Positions 34,033 to 43,546 of a stretch of DNA of 64,000 nt are shown piece after piece. Position 1 is the first letter of the stretch. Each line of letters begins with the position of its first letter. Both the position numbers and the translations under genes were made by a program. This DNA is from Candidatus Dormiibacterota bacterium. Its GTDB lineage: Bacteria > Chloroflexota > Dormibacteria > Dormibacterales > Dormibacteraceae. Below the pieces are notes generated by a model, which saw nothing but the letters and a program-made list of their open reading frames with translations, ran no database searches and was not told the origin of the DNA. The stretch lies in contig PLYZ01000055.1 of the NCBI GenBank assembly GCA_003151935.1, positions 32,782 to 96,781 of the forward strand, written 5' to 3'.

Positions 34033-34182
34033 TTAGTTGTCGTAAAGATTCAGGGCAGCAAGAACTCGACCCGCAATCTCCTGGTACGTTTCAACGATCT
34101 CCCGACGTGGCAGCGCATCCCGCTTCAGGGGGGTACCGCTCTTCTCAATACCGTCGCGAAGCCACTGGATATGCCCAATCAA
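34033..34182 (-). pseudogene. Short helical ORF, possible C-terminal gene remnant
   Basis: From TTG 34182 the minus strand encodes 49 residues: LIGHIQWLRDGIEKSGTPLK, then RDALPRREIVETYQEIAGRV and LAALNLYDN. The amphipathic helical composition looks protein-like, unlike the other frames here. A stop lies directly upstream in frame; in another frame the preceding bases read KPSVSLMQRLVDW, so a frameshifted longer gene is possible. It follows the methyltransferase at 34276 by 93 bp. The rest of 33845-34275 shows nothing convincing. Confidence 0.3.
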
Positions 34183-34275
34183 CTAACCGCTGCATTAAAG
34201 AAACCGACGGCTTGATCGCCCGATCGGAATCCTTGTGGGTCCAGGTCCAGGTTGCCCGGGAATTTCGTTGGGCGG

Positions 34276-35028
34276 TCAGGAGATATCCTTACGTGCAACG
34301 GCTATTAACTGCCGTCGCCGTTGGACGCGAGCAGCCAGGCCTGCGAGCACGTCGAAGGCGCTCGGAGGAAGGATCCGCCACAAGAACTGGTGCGCGGGTG
34401 GCCATGCACGATGGATCAGCTCCACGCGCTCAACGGCAAAGCCGGCCGCACTGAGCAGGTTTCCTAGTAGCAAGGGCGTCCATGTGTACAAGTGATGATT
34501 CGGGTCATTCGCACGGCCATTGTCCTGGGCTCTCCAGTCGTCGACCGGCACGATGATCACGAGGTGAGCTCCAACCTTTAGGATCCGCCGCAACTGCTGC
34601 AGCTCGGCGACCGGGTGGAGCACGTGCTCCAGTGCGTGGTTTGAGATCGCCAAGTCGACTGAATCGTCGTCTAGATCGTCTGACATTGGAACTACGTGGA
34701 TCCCGCGCGACACCGCCAGGGCAGCCGCAGCAGCATTGGGCTCGATACCGATCTTTCTAGCTGCTGGAAGCACTTCAAGGAGGGCACCGCCCCCACACCC
34801 AAAGTCGACAATTGCCATATTTGGCGATATCCATGGCAGGAACCTTCGTGCCACTTCCGCCGCCATGCCATCGGCCGACCGCAGCTGCCAACTGGCGTAC
34901 TGCTCGCCACTGGGGCCGGAGTAGTCGGCGGCGACCGTCGTGCGGGGCCCCCGGCGAGAGCGATCGAACGACTCCCGAGGTTCTCTTTCAGCGGAGTCGC
35001 CGTCCTTGTTGGGAACATGTGGTTTCAT
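34276..35028 (-). CDS. Class I SAM-dependent methyltransferase
   Basis: 250 residues. SAM motif MAIVDFGCGGGALLEVLPAA, then IGIEPNAAAA and a motif VDLAISNHALEHVLHPV as in type 11/12 methyltransferases. ATG 35028 overlaps the GT4 stop (ATGA), so glycosyl transfer and methylation are coupled. The N-terminal 35 residues are charged and low-complexity. Confidence 0.82.
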   Translation of the reverse strand: MKPHVPNKDGDSAEREPRESFDRSRRGPRTTVAADYSGPSGEQYASWQLRSADGMAAEVARRFLPWISPNMAIVDFGCGGGALLEVLPAARKIGIEPNAAAAALAVSRGIHVVPMSDDLDDDSVDLAISNHALEHVLHPVAELQQLRRILKVGAHLVIIVPVDDWRAQDNGRANDPNHHLYTWTPLLLGNLLSAAGFAVERVELIHRAWPPAHQFLWRILPPSAFDVLAGLAARVQRRRQLIAVARKDIS

Positions 35029-36260
35029 GCGCTACGGCTCGGGGACTGTGGCGGCCGATTATTGAGAAAGCTTGCAGCGTTCGCACCAAATACCTCCGGA
35101 GAAAAACGGTCGACAATCGACCGGCTTGCCGTCCCGAGACCGTGTAGGTCCGCGCGCATGTCGTGGAGCCGGCGAAGTATCACCGCCAGGCCATCATCTG
35201 AGTTCGCCTCAAACGTAAAGCCATTTACGCCTTCCTCTATTAGGTCGGCAGCGGCCCCAACTTGCGATGCCGCGACGACCGGGAGCCCCGCGGCCATGGC
35301 CTCGTTAAGAACAAGGCCCCATGGCTCGAACCAACTCGCAAGGACGAAGGCTGACGCAAACGCGTAATAACGCACGACCTCCTCGAACTCGCTCAGCTCG
35401 CCCGTGAAATGTACGAGATCAGCCACGTGTAGGTTTTCCGCCAATGCTTCGAGCCGCGATCGCTCCGGGCCATCGCCGACAATCACCAGATGGAAAGGCT
35501 CGGCACCTTGGCGAAGAGCTCGCACATAAGTGCTGAGTGCACGCACGATCGCGGCCGTGTTCTTTCGGTCGACTAGGCGCGAGACCGTGAGCAGGTAATC
35601 CGCAGGCAGAAGTCGCCTGCTGTCGTGGCGGGCACCGCGAACCAGTAGCTCGATCCGGTGGTTATCGACGCAGGCGTATCCAACTGCGATCTTGTCGCGG
35701 GAGACGCGCAGCGTGCGAAGGTAAGCAATCTGGGCCTTGCCACCGACCAGAAAGCCATCGAAGGCGCGTAGGTACAAGCTCTTGACCTGTTCGATCAACC
35801 GGCGGCGCTGAGACCCACGGACGTTTTCAAGCATCAGCACGCAGCGCGCCCGCGGACGGCGCCTGGACGGCCACGGCAGCCGACAATACACTACGGCTGC
35901 CAGCGACTCGGGCCGTTCGTACCCACAGGTCAATACTAGATCTGGGGCTTCCTTAAGCAGGCTGCGAAGAGTGTGGATGAAAGATGACACCGGGTTCACC
36001 CGCCCTACCGGCGCATCGTTCAAAACGACTAGCCCCGGCGGACGCTCTCGGAAGAAAGGATAAGTTGGGTCCGTTGTCGCGTAGCTGAACGGCGTGACGT
36101 CGAACCCTGCTCGGCGCAGCCCGTTCAGCCGCGCTATGTGATACGGGCCGTAGCTCGCCCAGATGGTCACAACGCGAGCAGGGCCGGCCACGTCCTCCGA
36201 GCCGTCCGTGTCGAGGGCGCGCGCGTCCTCGCCCTTCAACGACGATGTCCATCCCAGCAT
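35025..36260 (-). CDS. Glycosyltransferase family 4
   Basis: 411 residues. N-terminal GT-B half has VVTIWASYGPYHIARLNGLR; the C-terminal half has LLTVSRLVDRKNTAAIVRAL, HLVIVGDGPERSRLEAL, VHFTGELSEFEEVVRYY and the donor-binding E-x7-E region WFEPWGLVLNEAMAAGLPVV. A retaining transferase acting on a nucleotide sugar in the cytoplasm. The first 25 residues are poorly conserved-looking, so a later start is possible. Divergent from the GT4 gene at 36387. Confidence 0.88.
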   Translation of the reverse strand: MLGWTSSLKGEDARALDTDGSEDVAGPARVVTIWASYGPYHIARLNGLRRAGFDVTPFSYATTDPTYPFFRERPPGLVVLNDAPVGRVNPVSSFIHTLRSLLKEAPDLVLTCGYERPESLAAVVYCRLPWPSRRRPRARCVLMLENVRGSQRRRLIEQVKSLYLRAFDGFLVGGKAQIAYLRTLRVSRDKIAVGYACVDNHRIELLVRGARHDSRRLLPADYLLTVSRLVDRKNTAAIVRALSTYVRALRQGAEPFHLVIVGDGPERSRLEALAENLHVADLVHFTGELSEFEEVVRYYAFASAFVLASWFEPWGLVLNEAMAAGLPVVAASQVGAAADLIEEGVNGFTFEANSDDGLAVILRRLHDMRADLHGLGTASRSIVDRFSPEVFGANAASFLNNRPPQSPSRSA

Positions 36261-36386
36261 TGCTCGCCCATCGGGTACCTCGCTTCCGTGTCGTCTTGTA
36301 GTTCGATGCCTGTCGGGTGCCGGCAGTTATGCTGACTGCTTGCCCAGCCGCACTGTAGTTGCGATCGACGCATTGCCGGCCAAAAA

Positions 36387-37520
36387 ATGACGAACTTGGT
36401 CTCCCCGAGAGAATCGCCTCGACACCGCAGGGTGTTTATCATCGGCGTTTTTCCTCCCCCGCACGACGGCTTATCCAATGCCAACGTCCAGATGGCCGAG
36501 CGGTTCGCCAGCGCCAGTTTCGATGTCCGGCGCCTTGACTTGTCACCTGGGAATCACAGGCGACTCTTGGGGCGCTTGATACGAGCGTTTCGGGCCATCC
36601 GAGCTAACATGACATTGATCCGCTCCCAGCGATTGCCTCGCGTCGTGTACCTGGGAGCGTCCGCTGGTCTGGGCAGAATCTATGACGTCGCGATTCTGAT
36701 GGTCGCGCGCCTCAGGCGCACGCAAGTCGTCATTCACCACCACAGCTATCGCTACATCAATGCCCGGGACTTCCTGGAGGCCGTCGTCGTGCGTGCCGCT
36801 GGGGGCGATGCACTCCACATCCTTCTGTGCGAGCACATGCGTGCCCGGTATTGCCAGCAGTATGCGGTCGATCACCGGCGCACAACGGTGCTCTCCAGTG
36901 TGATGCTCGCGGAACGCGAAATCCGTGCCATGGGGGGCCGTTTGCGTGGCCGAGTTGGCGCCGTCGGCTACTTGGGACCCCTTTCAGCAGAGAAGGGTAT
37001 CTGGGACTTCCTGGCTCTCGTCACTACCCTGCGAGCCGGGAGTCCCCATTTGCTGGTGCACATCGCCGGACCGAGCGCTGATGCTGCAGCCACCGCAGCG
37101 GTTGTGCAACTTGCGACGCGCGATCCGCTGACGCGGTATTGGGGCGCGGCATACCGCGCCGACAAGGTTCGGTTCCTGGATTGCGTCGACGTGTTGATCT
37201 TCCCGAGCCGCTACCGACATGAAGCCGAACCACTTGTGGTTTACGAAGCGCTTGCCGCCGGGATCCCGGTCATCGCTACCCAAGTCGGCTGCGTGCGAGC
37301 GCTAGAGGCCGCATCTGGCGTTTTCGTGCTCGCGGGCACGGCGGACTTTCCTGCGAAGGCGGCGGATGTCGTCGCAGGGTGGCTTCGTGACCCGGCGGCC
37401 TATGCGGCAGCGTCGGCTGCGGCCCGTCAACACTTCGTCAACCACCTAGAGCTTTCCGACGACGAAGCCGCCCGCCTTCTAGCTCGCCTCGCAGCGGGCG
37501 AGATCTTCAAGGGCCTGTAG
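36387..37520 (+). CDS. Glycosyltransferase family 4
   Basis: 377 residues, ATG 36387. FIIGVFPPPHDGLSNANVQM is the N-terminal acceptor-side loop. QVVIHHHSYRYINARDF follows, and the C-terminal half has VGYLGPLSAEKGIWDFLALV, then DVLIFPSRYRHEAEPLVVYE with the E-x7-E donor motif and LAAGIPVIATQVGCVRALE. Divergent from the 35025 GT4 gene over 126 bp. The donor sugar is not deducible. Confidence 0.85.
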   Translation: MTNLVSPRESPRHRRVFIIGVFPPPHDGLSNANVQMAERFASASFDVRRLDLSPGNHRRLLGRLIRAFRAIRANMTLIRSQRLPRVVYLGASAGLGRIYDVAILMVARLRRTQVVIHHHSYRYINARDFLEAVVVRAAGGDALHILLCEHMRARYCQQYAVDHRRTTVLSSVMLAEREIRAMGGRLRGRVGAVGYLGPLSAEKGIWDFLALVTTLRAGSPHLLVHIAGPSADAAATAAVVQLATRDPLTRYWGAAYRADKVRFLDCVDVLIFPSRYRHEAEPLVVYEALAAGIPVIATQVGCVRALEAASGVFVLAGTADFPAKAADVVAGWLRDPAAYAAASAAARQHFVNHLELSDDEAARLLARLAAGEIFKGL

Positions 37521-38092
37521 CTACGCGAGTTTCTTGTTCCCACCAGGTGGCCGTTCCCACTTATTGACTTGCTCGCGCCCGGCTATCGATTACAGCCCCG
37601 AACGGCACCTAATCAGATGTTGGACGAAGCGGCCGTCGATCAACCTGCTCGACAAGGCAATGGTTCTCCCTCAGCAGCACGGCTCGGCGCCGACCGGTTG
37701 TAACTGTGTGGTCGGCACGCGGAGGGCCCGTTATGCCTCCGTTCTTGGCGATCATCATAGGGAGCTAGATCAGCGCGAGCAGACGCTTCAGTACGCCACG
37801 CACCGGCCTGGCGTTCATGGGCTGAACTCGTCCGGTCAGACGTCGAGTCACGCGCTTGGCAGTTAACCTTGAAGCCTGACATCTGCCATGGCTGCTGAGC
37901 CCGCGATCGTGGCGCTACCTGAGCCTCCCCGACCTCCCTGCTGATCGGCAAGGATTTTGGAGAAGGTAAGCTACGAGCGCCCGATGTGACTTGGTGGCAT
38001 ATCCTCAAAAGCGATCCTCAGTTCGCCGCGAGGAGCACGATCCACTTCTGAGTCCGGTCAAAAGGTCCGCCCACAATTCCTAGTGAAGAAGC
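37521..38092. other. Non-coding gap between convergent genes
   Basis: 572 bp. Short open frames on both strands have no recognisable motif or start with ribosome site. One 42-codon plus-strand stretch near 37900-38050 (ending SDPQFAARSTIHF) looks mildly protein-like but lacks a start. No transposase, tRNA or strong terminator was seen. It may be residue from past rearrangement. Confidence 0.45.
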
Positions 38093-39487
38093 TCAGAGCT
38101 CAGTTGCGCGACGGGCTGCCATGTTGGCGCCGACTTGACTGTTCGCTAGGGCTGTAGTGCGGTTGGCTTGTTCGCGGCGAAGTCGACTCGCGCGTAGCGG
38201 TAACAAGAGCGCGGCGGGAGCCCATCCATAGCGTATGAACAGTACTGGTTGACCGCTGGCGACGATCAGAAAGGCTAGAAACGAAATTCCGAGCGCAAGG
38301 ATTAGCGATCGCTCGGCGTGGGGCACAGGCTTCCTGTACTCGCCAACGTAACTGCCGATAAGCGCAACTACCATTAGGACGAGGCCTAGAAACCCGAAGA
38401 AGCCGGCTCCAAGCCAGGTGAACAGGAACATGTTGTGGACATCAACGCCTCCCATGACGTCCGCAATGCTCCCGAGGTCGAGACCGACGCCAATAAGAGG
38501 ATTGCGAACAACCAGATTCCAGGCGGTTGCATCCAGATTCAGACGGTCGAGCCCGGTCGCAAGGGGCGTGGTCGACAAGCCCAGCGTTATGGACACGCGG
38601 TCGATGGGTGACAGGACAGATGACGCTCCCTGTTGATTAATAAGAACCAGCGCGACGCTCATCAGCGCAAGCGCCGCCGCGACCACAATCCATCGCTTCA
38701 CCCCAACCCGGCCCGACACTAACCAGATCGTCGCACCAAGTGCGGCCGCACCGAAGGCCGTGACGGAGCCTGACACGGCAGTGCCGGCGACGACAAGCCC
38801 GAGGAGTCCCATAAACACATAGCGGCGCGCTCCAGTCCAGATGCGTGACGCAGCGAAAAGGATCGCCGGTACCACCACGATGGCGGACGCGCCTCCAAGG
38901 TCATTGGGGTGCTGACTCAGGCCCACCTGCCTTGAAAAGAATGTTGGAACTGGGATCGTCAAAGGAGCGAGCACGCCTTGACCGAACAGCACCTGGGCGA
39001 TGGCGCCAAGCCCAGACATTGCGACCGACAAGATCCAAGCCGCCACAGCGATTTCTACGTGCCGACGGTTACGCAAGAGGATGGCGCCCAGCCCGAACCA
39101 AATAATGGTGGTGTATGCGAACCGGGTTAGCGCACCCGCGGCATCGGCGGCGTGTGGCGATGTTGGCAAGGAGAACACCGCGCCAAGACAGAAGACCGCG
39201 AAACCGAAAATGAACAATCTTGGTAGTGCCGGATCAACCTTCGCGGACCTCAAGACCACTGTGAAAACCGCAGTAATCAAAGACCCTAAGAAGAGGCAGT
39301 CGGAGAGGTCGAGCTGAGGGATTGGGCGAATTGCCCCCGCGGCCACGAAACAGGTGCCCGCGTAGTAAAGGAAACGGGCGAGCCGGAACTGCCTCCCGGA
39401 CTGCTCTTCCAGTCGACGACGAGCAGGTCTACGCTGCCGGCTCTGTTCCCCAGCCGCCAAACCACGGCCTGCGTCATACACGGTCAC
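38093..39487 (-). CDS. O-antigen polymerase/ligase-family membrane protein (Wzy-like)
   Basis: 464 residues with about 11 hydrophobic segments. QVGLSQHPNDLGGASAIVVV, the large external loop after TAWNLVVRNPLIGVGL, and DVHNMFLFTWLGAGFFGFLG correspond to the Wzy_C/ligase signature (WNP-x-GxG, then H-N-x6-G-x-x-G). It polymerises lipid-linked units or ligates the polymer. The start overlaps the flippase stop at 39484-39487, giving a Wzx-Wzy pair. Confidence 0.82.
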   Translation of the reverse strand: MTVYDAGRGLAAGEQSRQRRPARRRLEEQSGRQFRLARFLYYAGTCFVAAGAIRPIPQLDLSDCLFLGSLITAVFTVVLRSAKVDPALPRLFIFGFAVFCLGAVFSLPTSPHAADAAGALTRFAYTTIIWFGLGAILLRNRRHVEIAVAAWILSVAMSGLGAIAQVLFGQGVLAPLTIPVPTFFSRQVGLSQHPNDLGGASAIVVVPAILFAASRIWTGARRYVFMGLLGLVVAGTAVSGSVTAFGAAALGATIWLVSGRVGVKRWIVVAAALALMSVALVLINQQGASSVLSPIDRVSITLGLSTTPLATGLDRLNLDATAWNLVVRNPLIGVGLDLGSIADVMGGVDVHNMFLFTWLGAGFFGFLGLVLMVVALIGSYVGEYRKPVPHAERSLILALGISFLAFLIVASGQPVLFIRYGWAPAALLLPLRASRLRREQANRTTALANSQVGANMAARRATEL

Positions 39488-40800
39488 GAGGGGTCTGGCC
39501 CTGATGCCACGCCTTTATCGAGCGTCCGGGCGTTAACCCAAAAGTCGAGCCCTACCAACACCAACAGACCCGCGAGTCCCGCGCACGTAACGGCCCAGGC
39601 TACTCCGTCGGCACCCCAGTAACGACTCCCGACGATGAGGCCCGGAAGCAGCACGGCGAGGAGGGTCGCTTCTGCAAGAGTACCGGCTGCAGGATTGCCG
39701 CCGCCCCTGAGTCCCTCTGCAAGAATTCGGCGCGCGGCCAGGACGAGGCCGCCAACGAGCACGATTCGCGCGATGGTTATCGACTGCTCGAATTGATGTC
39801 CGAAGAACCATGGTACTAAGGCTCCCATCGCCGCTTCGAGCACTATAACCGGCACAATCGACAGCCCGAGTACCAGCCAAAAGAACTGCCACATAATCCG
39901 GCGGCGCTGTCTACGGTTTGTCTCAGCCGCGATAGCAGGATACGCGACGAACCCAAGACTCGAAGCTATAAACAATGGGATGTTTGTGAACGCGAAGCCA
40001 ACTACATATAGTCCCAGAGCCGCGGGAGATAGTAGAAGTCCGACCGCAATTTGATCTATTCGAAATGTCTCTAGGGGATACAGCGAGCCCAGCAGGCCGT
40101 GCAGTCCGAAACGCATCAGCTCACCGCTCGAGACCGCACGTACCTGCGCGGCGCGACTTGGCCGATAGCTTAGAGCCGCGAATAGAAATGCGGCGCCGGT
40201 GGCGCAAAGCGCCACTAGCACGACGACTGTGGCCGATACGAGCGAGGTCCGATGCAGTGCCACGAGAATCACCAGACCTAAGCAGACCATCGCCTGGTTG
40301 AGATTTCGAAGGAGGTTGAGCGTGCTGAACCGTCGCTGACCTTGCAGCATGGAAAAGCCGTAGTCCACGGCCATCGAGGCCGGCACATTGGCAATGGTTA
40401 AGATGCCGGCGCTGATCACCGCGCTCGGCTTACCGATCAGATATGCAGTCAAAACGGCTGCATGGCAGGCAACCAGCAAGGGGGCCTGACGAATAGCAAG
40501 CCTCTTGACCTCTCCGAGAATTTGATGGAACGACCCCGGCTCGCGTGCGATGTAATAGGCCGCTGCGTTAGGCAGGCCCAATTCTCCGACGCGGGATATC
40601 AGGGCCGGCCAGAGGAGCAATAGAGCGAGATACCCGCGCTGCTCGGGACCGAGAAGGCGCGCCAGCAAAACGCCGGTGATAATCAACGAGCCTTGCCCAA
40701 CGAAACCCGCGGCCAAGGACTCGATGCTGGCCCGTCTTGTGCCCTTTACTGCGGGCAACAAAGCCGCTACCTTCTGGAGGAGCCGGGGTGCGATGTGCAT
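39484..40800 (-). CDS. Polysaccharide flippase (Wzx)
   Basis: 438 residues, roughly 12-14 hydrophobic segments. N-terminal SLAAGFVGQGSLIITGVLLA and RLLGPEQRGYLALLLLWPAL are typical of the MATE/Wzx superfamily, with FRIDQIAVGLLLSPAALGLY at the start of the second half. Directly upstream of the Wzy-like gene, so it is the Wzx partner of that polymerase. A third flippase in the window; the others are at 1 and 12872. Confidence 0.83.
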   Translation of the reverse strand: MHIAPRLLQKVAALLPAVKGTRRASIESLAAGFVGQGSLIITGVLLARLLGPEQRGYLALLLLWPALISRVGELGLPNAAAYYIAREPGSFHQILGEVKRLAIRQAPLLVACHAAVLTAYLIGKPSAVISAGILTIANVPASMAVDYGFSMLQGQRRFSTLNLLRNLNQAMVCLGLVILVALHRTSLVSATVVVLVALCATGAAFLFAALSYRPSRAAQVRAVSSGELMRFGLHGLLGSLYPLETFRIDQIAVGLLLSPAALGLYVVGFAFTNIPLFIASSLGFVAYPAIAAETNRRQRRRIMWQFFWLVLGLSIVPVIVLEAAMGALVPWFFGHQFEQSITIARIVLVGGLVLAARRILAEGLRGGGNPAAGTLAEATLLAVLLPGLIVGSRYWGADGVAWAVTCAGLAGLLVLVGLDFWVNARTLDKGVASGPDPS

Positions 40801-40996
40801 CAGGTGATCCTGGATCCTGCGCCGTGCAGGTGCGGATATGTGTTGCTGAGGCTACCTTGTTCCGCTGGAACGCGGATATCCGCGTCAAGGCAACGTGTTG
40901 TTCGAACCCATGGGCGGAGGCTCCGGATCAGTGCCAGGGGTTAACTCATTAAGCGGGGTTGGTAAACTTTGCAGCGGCAGTGCACACTCGGTCGGA

Positions 40997-41779
40997 ATGC
41001 TGCTGATGGCAGCACACCTTGTTGGTCATGAGGCTCGATCGCCGGCCCGCGATACTATTGAGGCCTTGGGAGAATTTGAGGCCTATGTCCGTGCTCTCCA
41101 TCGAAGCCATTACAGCCTGAGCACCGACTTGACGGCCACTAATTTGGGGTTCAAGGACTCGTTTTCCCCTTCACTTCGCGAGGGCATTCAGGGAGCCGCC
41201 ACTCGGCTGATTGCTCCGTGGTCGAGACTGCGTGCGCGGTCGTTAGTGAAAGACCCGCTGCGCCTGCACCTTGGCTCTGGCCTGAGCCGACGCGAAGGCT
41301 GGGTGAACATCGATCTGCTCGGCCTACCGACCGACTTGGCTTGGGATCTGCGTATGGGCCTTCCATTCCGCGACTCGCAGGCCGAGGCTATATTCCATGA
41401 ACACCTGCTCGAGCATTTGCCCCTCGTGGCGGTCCTGCCCTTCTTGCGAGAATGCCTACGTGTGTTGCATGTGGGCGGGGTCCTGCGAGTCGGGGTACCG
41501 GACGCGGGACTCTACATCCGAGACTATGTTGAGCCGAGCGGGTTTATCGCAAGCTTCAGGCCTGGTCGACCGACGCCCTTGCTGGCACTTGCCGAGGCGG
41601 CCTATTGCTATGGTCATTTGTCCCTCTGGGATGGCTCGACGCTGTGCCTCGCGCTCACGGAGGCGGGCTTCGAGCACGTAACAGAGCGTGCCTTTGGCGA
41701 GTCGTCCATCAGTCCAGCTCCAGATGGTCCCAATCGCAGGATGGAGAGCGTGTACGCCGAAGGCATCAAGCCTGGCTAA
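40997..41779 (+). CDS. SAM-dependent methyltransferase-like protein
   Basis: About 260 residues from ATG 40997; GTG 40895 is an alternative start but the extra 34 residues are glycine-rich and unconvincing. Conserved parts: LRLHLGSGLSRREGWVNIDL, then LPFRDSQAEAIFHEHLLEHL and CLRVLHVGGVLRVGVPDAGL, the pattern of predicted methyltransferases common in glycan loci. The GxGxG loop is reduced to LGSG, which is normal for this subgroup. Convergent with the GT4 gene at 41856. Confidence 0.72.
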   Translation: MLLMAAHLVGHEARSPARDTIEALGEFEAYVRALHRSHYSLSTDLTATNLGFKDSFSPSLREGIQGAATRLIAPWSRLRARSLVKDPLRLHLGSGLSRREGWVNIDLLGLPTDLAWDLRMGLPFRDSQAEAIFHEHLLEHLPLVAVLPFLRECLRVLHVGGVLRVGVPDAGLYIRDYVEPSGFIASFRPGRPTPLLALAEAAYCYGHLSLWDGSTLCLALTEAGFEHVTERAFGESSISPAPDGPNRRMESVYAEGIKPG

Positions 41780-41855
41780 CGCGGCATCTCTGTCGTTTCG
41801 CCGTATGTCTGTTCCGCAAACAAAAAAACACCGACCCAGCATGCCAACTTCGAGG

Positions 41856-43109
41856 CTAATCGCCGATTGGGGTGCTGCCGTTCCGCGGATTGATACGAGC
41901 CATTAGGTCGTCCCACTGCCGAAGCACGTCGCTGCGCGCGAAATGCTCCTCCACATAAGCCCGACCCCGCCTGCCCATAGTCGTTAATCCCTGCGAACCA
42001 CCCATCGCACGCATGGACCGAATTGCTGATGCGAGAGCTTCTGGCTGCCCTGGATCCACAACAACACCGCATCCTGCTCGCCGGACCAGATCAGCCGTTG
42101 TGCTTCTGGGGTGCACAGCAGCAACCACTGGCCGCCCCGAGGCCATGTAAGCCAACAGCTTCGACGGTAAAACACTATCCACGACGCTTGGCGCTTGATT
42201 GATCAACAGAGCGTCGGCGGAGGTCAGGATTGTGGAGAACTCTTGACTAGCCTGCAGAGGCAAGAGCCTGATGTTGTCGATATGCCGAGCGGCAATATCC
42301 TCAACCACCGTGTTCCGTTCTTGCCCGTCGCCAATGAGCACGAGCTTGATGTGATTGTTGTCCCTGAGTAGGGTGGCGGCAGCGACGACGTTGAGTAGAT
42401 CCTGCTTCGCGCCCATATTCCCAGCATGGACGACCAGGAAGTCGTCCTGACCAGCTCCGAGCCGGCTCCGCATCAACGGATCTGGGCGCGCAGGCTTGAT
42501 TGAGTCGAGGTCGGCCCAGTTGGGTATTTCGCTGATCTTCGCCGGCTCTACGCCAGCGCTCTGGATGTACGTGGCAAAGGCGCTACTGATGACGACGACG
42601 TGATCAGCCAGCCTGTATGCGAGGTGCTCAAGAGCCCGACCCAGGCGCAGCGCGGCACCGTCCTTCAGTATTCCCACCGATCGCGCAGCTTCGGTAGGAA
42701 GATCCTGAACCAGAACTACCAGCTTGCCTAGCTTGAACCGGATACCTGCGCCAAGAAGGGTCGTCTGAACTGGGGGCGACAAACAGATTGTCACGTCGAC
42801 CCTCGGGATGGAGAGCGCCGTCAACCCACTGGTCAAAGCTATGGACGAGTCGAACACGATTCGCCACAACGCCGTTGGCCGGGGAGGCAAGAGAATCTTC
42901 GTCCGCCACACGTCGACGCCATTCAACTCCTGCCGAATTCGCCATCGAGGTGGAGGGTCATACCACCGCCATAGCGGATAGAACGGGAAGCTCGTAGCTA
43001 CCACGACGTCATGACCCTGCTTCGCTAGGTGCTCGGCTAGCCCAGTTGTGTAAGGGGCCACGCTCGTAGTCTCCGGTGCGTAGTTGGCACCCGCGAGCAA
43101 GATCCGCAA
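41856..43109 (-). CDS. Glycosyltransferase family 4 (WcaI-like)
   Basis: 417 residues. MRILLAGANYAPETTSVAPY matches the WcaI N-terminus, followed by PFYPLWRWYD and VDVTICLSPPVQT. C-terminal half: VVHAGNMGAKQDLLNVVAAA, KLVLIGDGQERN, and VLPSKLLAYMASGRPVVAAV, the nucleotide-binding lysine region. Transfers a sugar (fucose in characterised WcaI) to the growing lipid-linked unit; the nearby gmd and fcl genes make a fucose donor plausible. Confidence 0.87.
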   Translation of the reverse strand: MRILLAGANYAPETTSVAPYTTGLAEHLAKQGHDVVVATSFPFYPLWRWYDPPPRWRIRQELNGVDVWRTKILLPPRPTALWRIVFDSSIALTSGLTALSIPRVDVTICLSPPVQTTLLGAGIRFKLGKLVVLVQDLPTEAARSVGILKDGAALRLGRALEHLAYRLADHVVVISSAFATYIQSAGVEPAKISEIPNWADLDSIKPARPDPLMRSRLGAGQDDFLVVHAGNMGAKQDLLNVVAAATLLRDNNHIKLVLIGDGQERNTVVEDIAARHIDNIRLLPLQASQEFSTILTSADALLINQAPSVVDSVLPSKLLAYMASGRPVVAAVHPRSTTADLVRRAGCGVVVDPGQPEALASAIRSMRAMGGSQGLTTMGRRGRAYVEEHFARSDVLRQWDDLMARINPRNGSTPIGD

Positions 43110-43115
43110 GAATTC

Positions 43116-43325
43116 CTAACCTTGGCTGACAGCGGTCGCTCTGACCAGGGTCGGCAAGTGCTTCTCCGGCACCAATCGGCCCACAAAGCCGACCGCGAAT
43201 CGATTGCACCATCCACACACTTTGCGCATCGGCTCCCGCCCTCCCGTGACGTTCGAATCCGTCGTCCCTAATCGAGAAACATCACTCGGGTTACCGACGA
43301 TCGAGATTCGGGGCCTCGGGGTCAT
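43116..43325 (-). pseudogene. Remnant of a GT4 glycosyltransferase
   Basis: 69 residues containing RISIVGNPSDVSRLG and RFAVGFVGRLVPEKHLPTLV. The second block is the start of the donor-binding half of GT4 enzymes (FVGR(L/F)-x-x-EKG-x-x-x-L-x-x-A). Both the acceptor domain and the E-x7-E end are missing, so this is an internal fragment. It ends 6 bp before the intact GT4 gene at 41856-43109, suggesting a replaced or duplicated transferase. Confidence 0.6.
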
Positions 43326-43486
43326 GAGCTACGCGCGTAGGCCGCTTGCGACGGTCCCGTGGCGAGAGATCCTTCAGCATCGATCGCTGCGACAGCCGCG
43401 AATAGCACGGCGGCTACGATCAGCTTGTGAGTGTGGCGGCGGCGGTGGGGTGAGGAACGCACCCGCCGCACTTTACCAGCCGCCAC
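43322..43486 (-). CDS. Small basic ORF with one membrane helix
   Basis: 54 residues from GTG 43486: a basic start (KVRRVRSSPHRRRHTHK), one hydrophobic segment (LIVAAVLFAAVAAI) and a short polar tail. The stop overlaps the ATG of the GT4 remnant. The basic-plus-helix pattern resembles the first 40 residues of the DUF4012 protein at 45563, so it may be a broken N-terminal copy rather than a functional gene. Low certainty. Confidence 0.3.
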   Translation of the reverse strand: MAAGKVRRVRSSPHRRRHTHKLIVAAVLFAAVAAIDAEGSLATGPSQAAYARSS

Positions 43487-43546
43487 TTTACATTCCCGTT
43501 AGGTACCGGATCGCTCACCATGGAACCCAAGGGGGCAACATTCGGT

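Noticed and set aside
37900..38051. Plus-strand stretch ending SDPQFAARSTIHF as a small gene
   Set aside because: No start codon or ribosome site and no recognisable family; recorded only as gap content.
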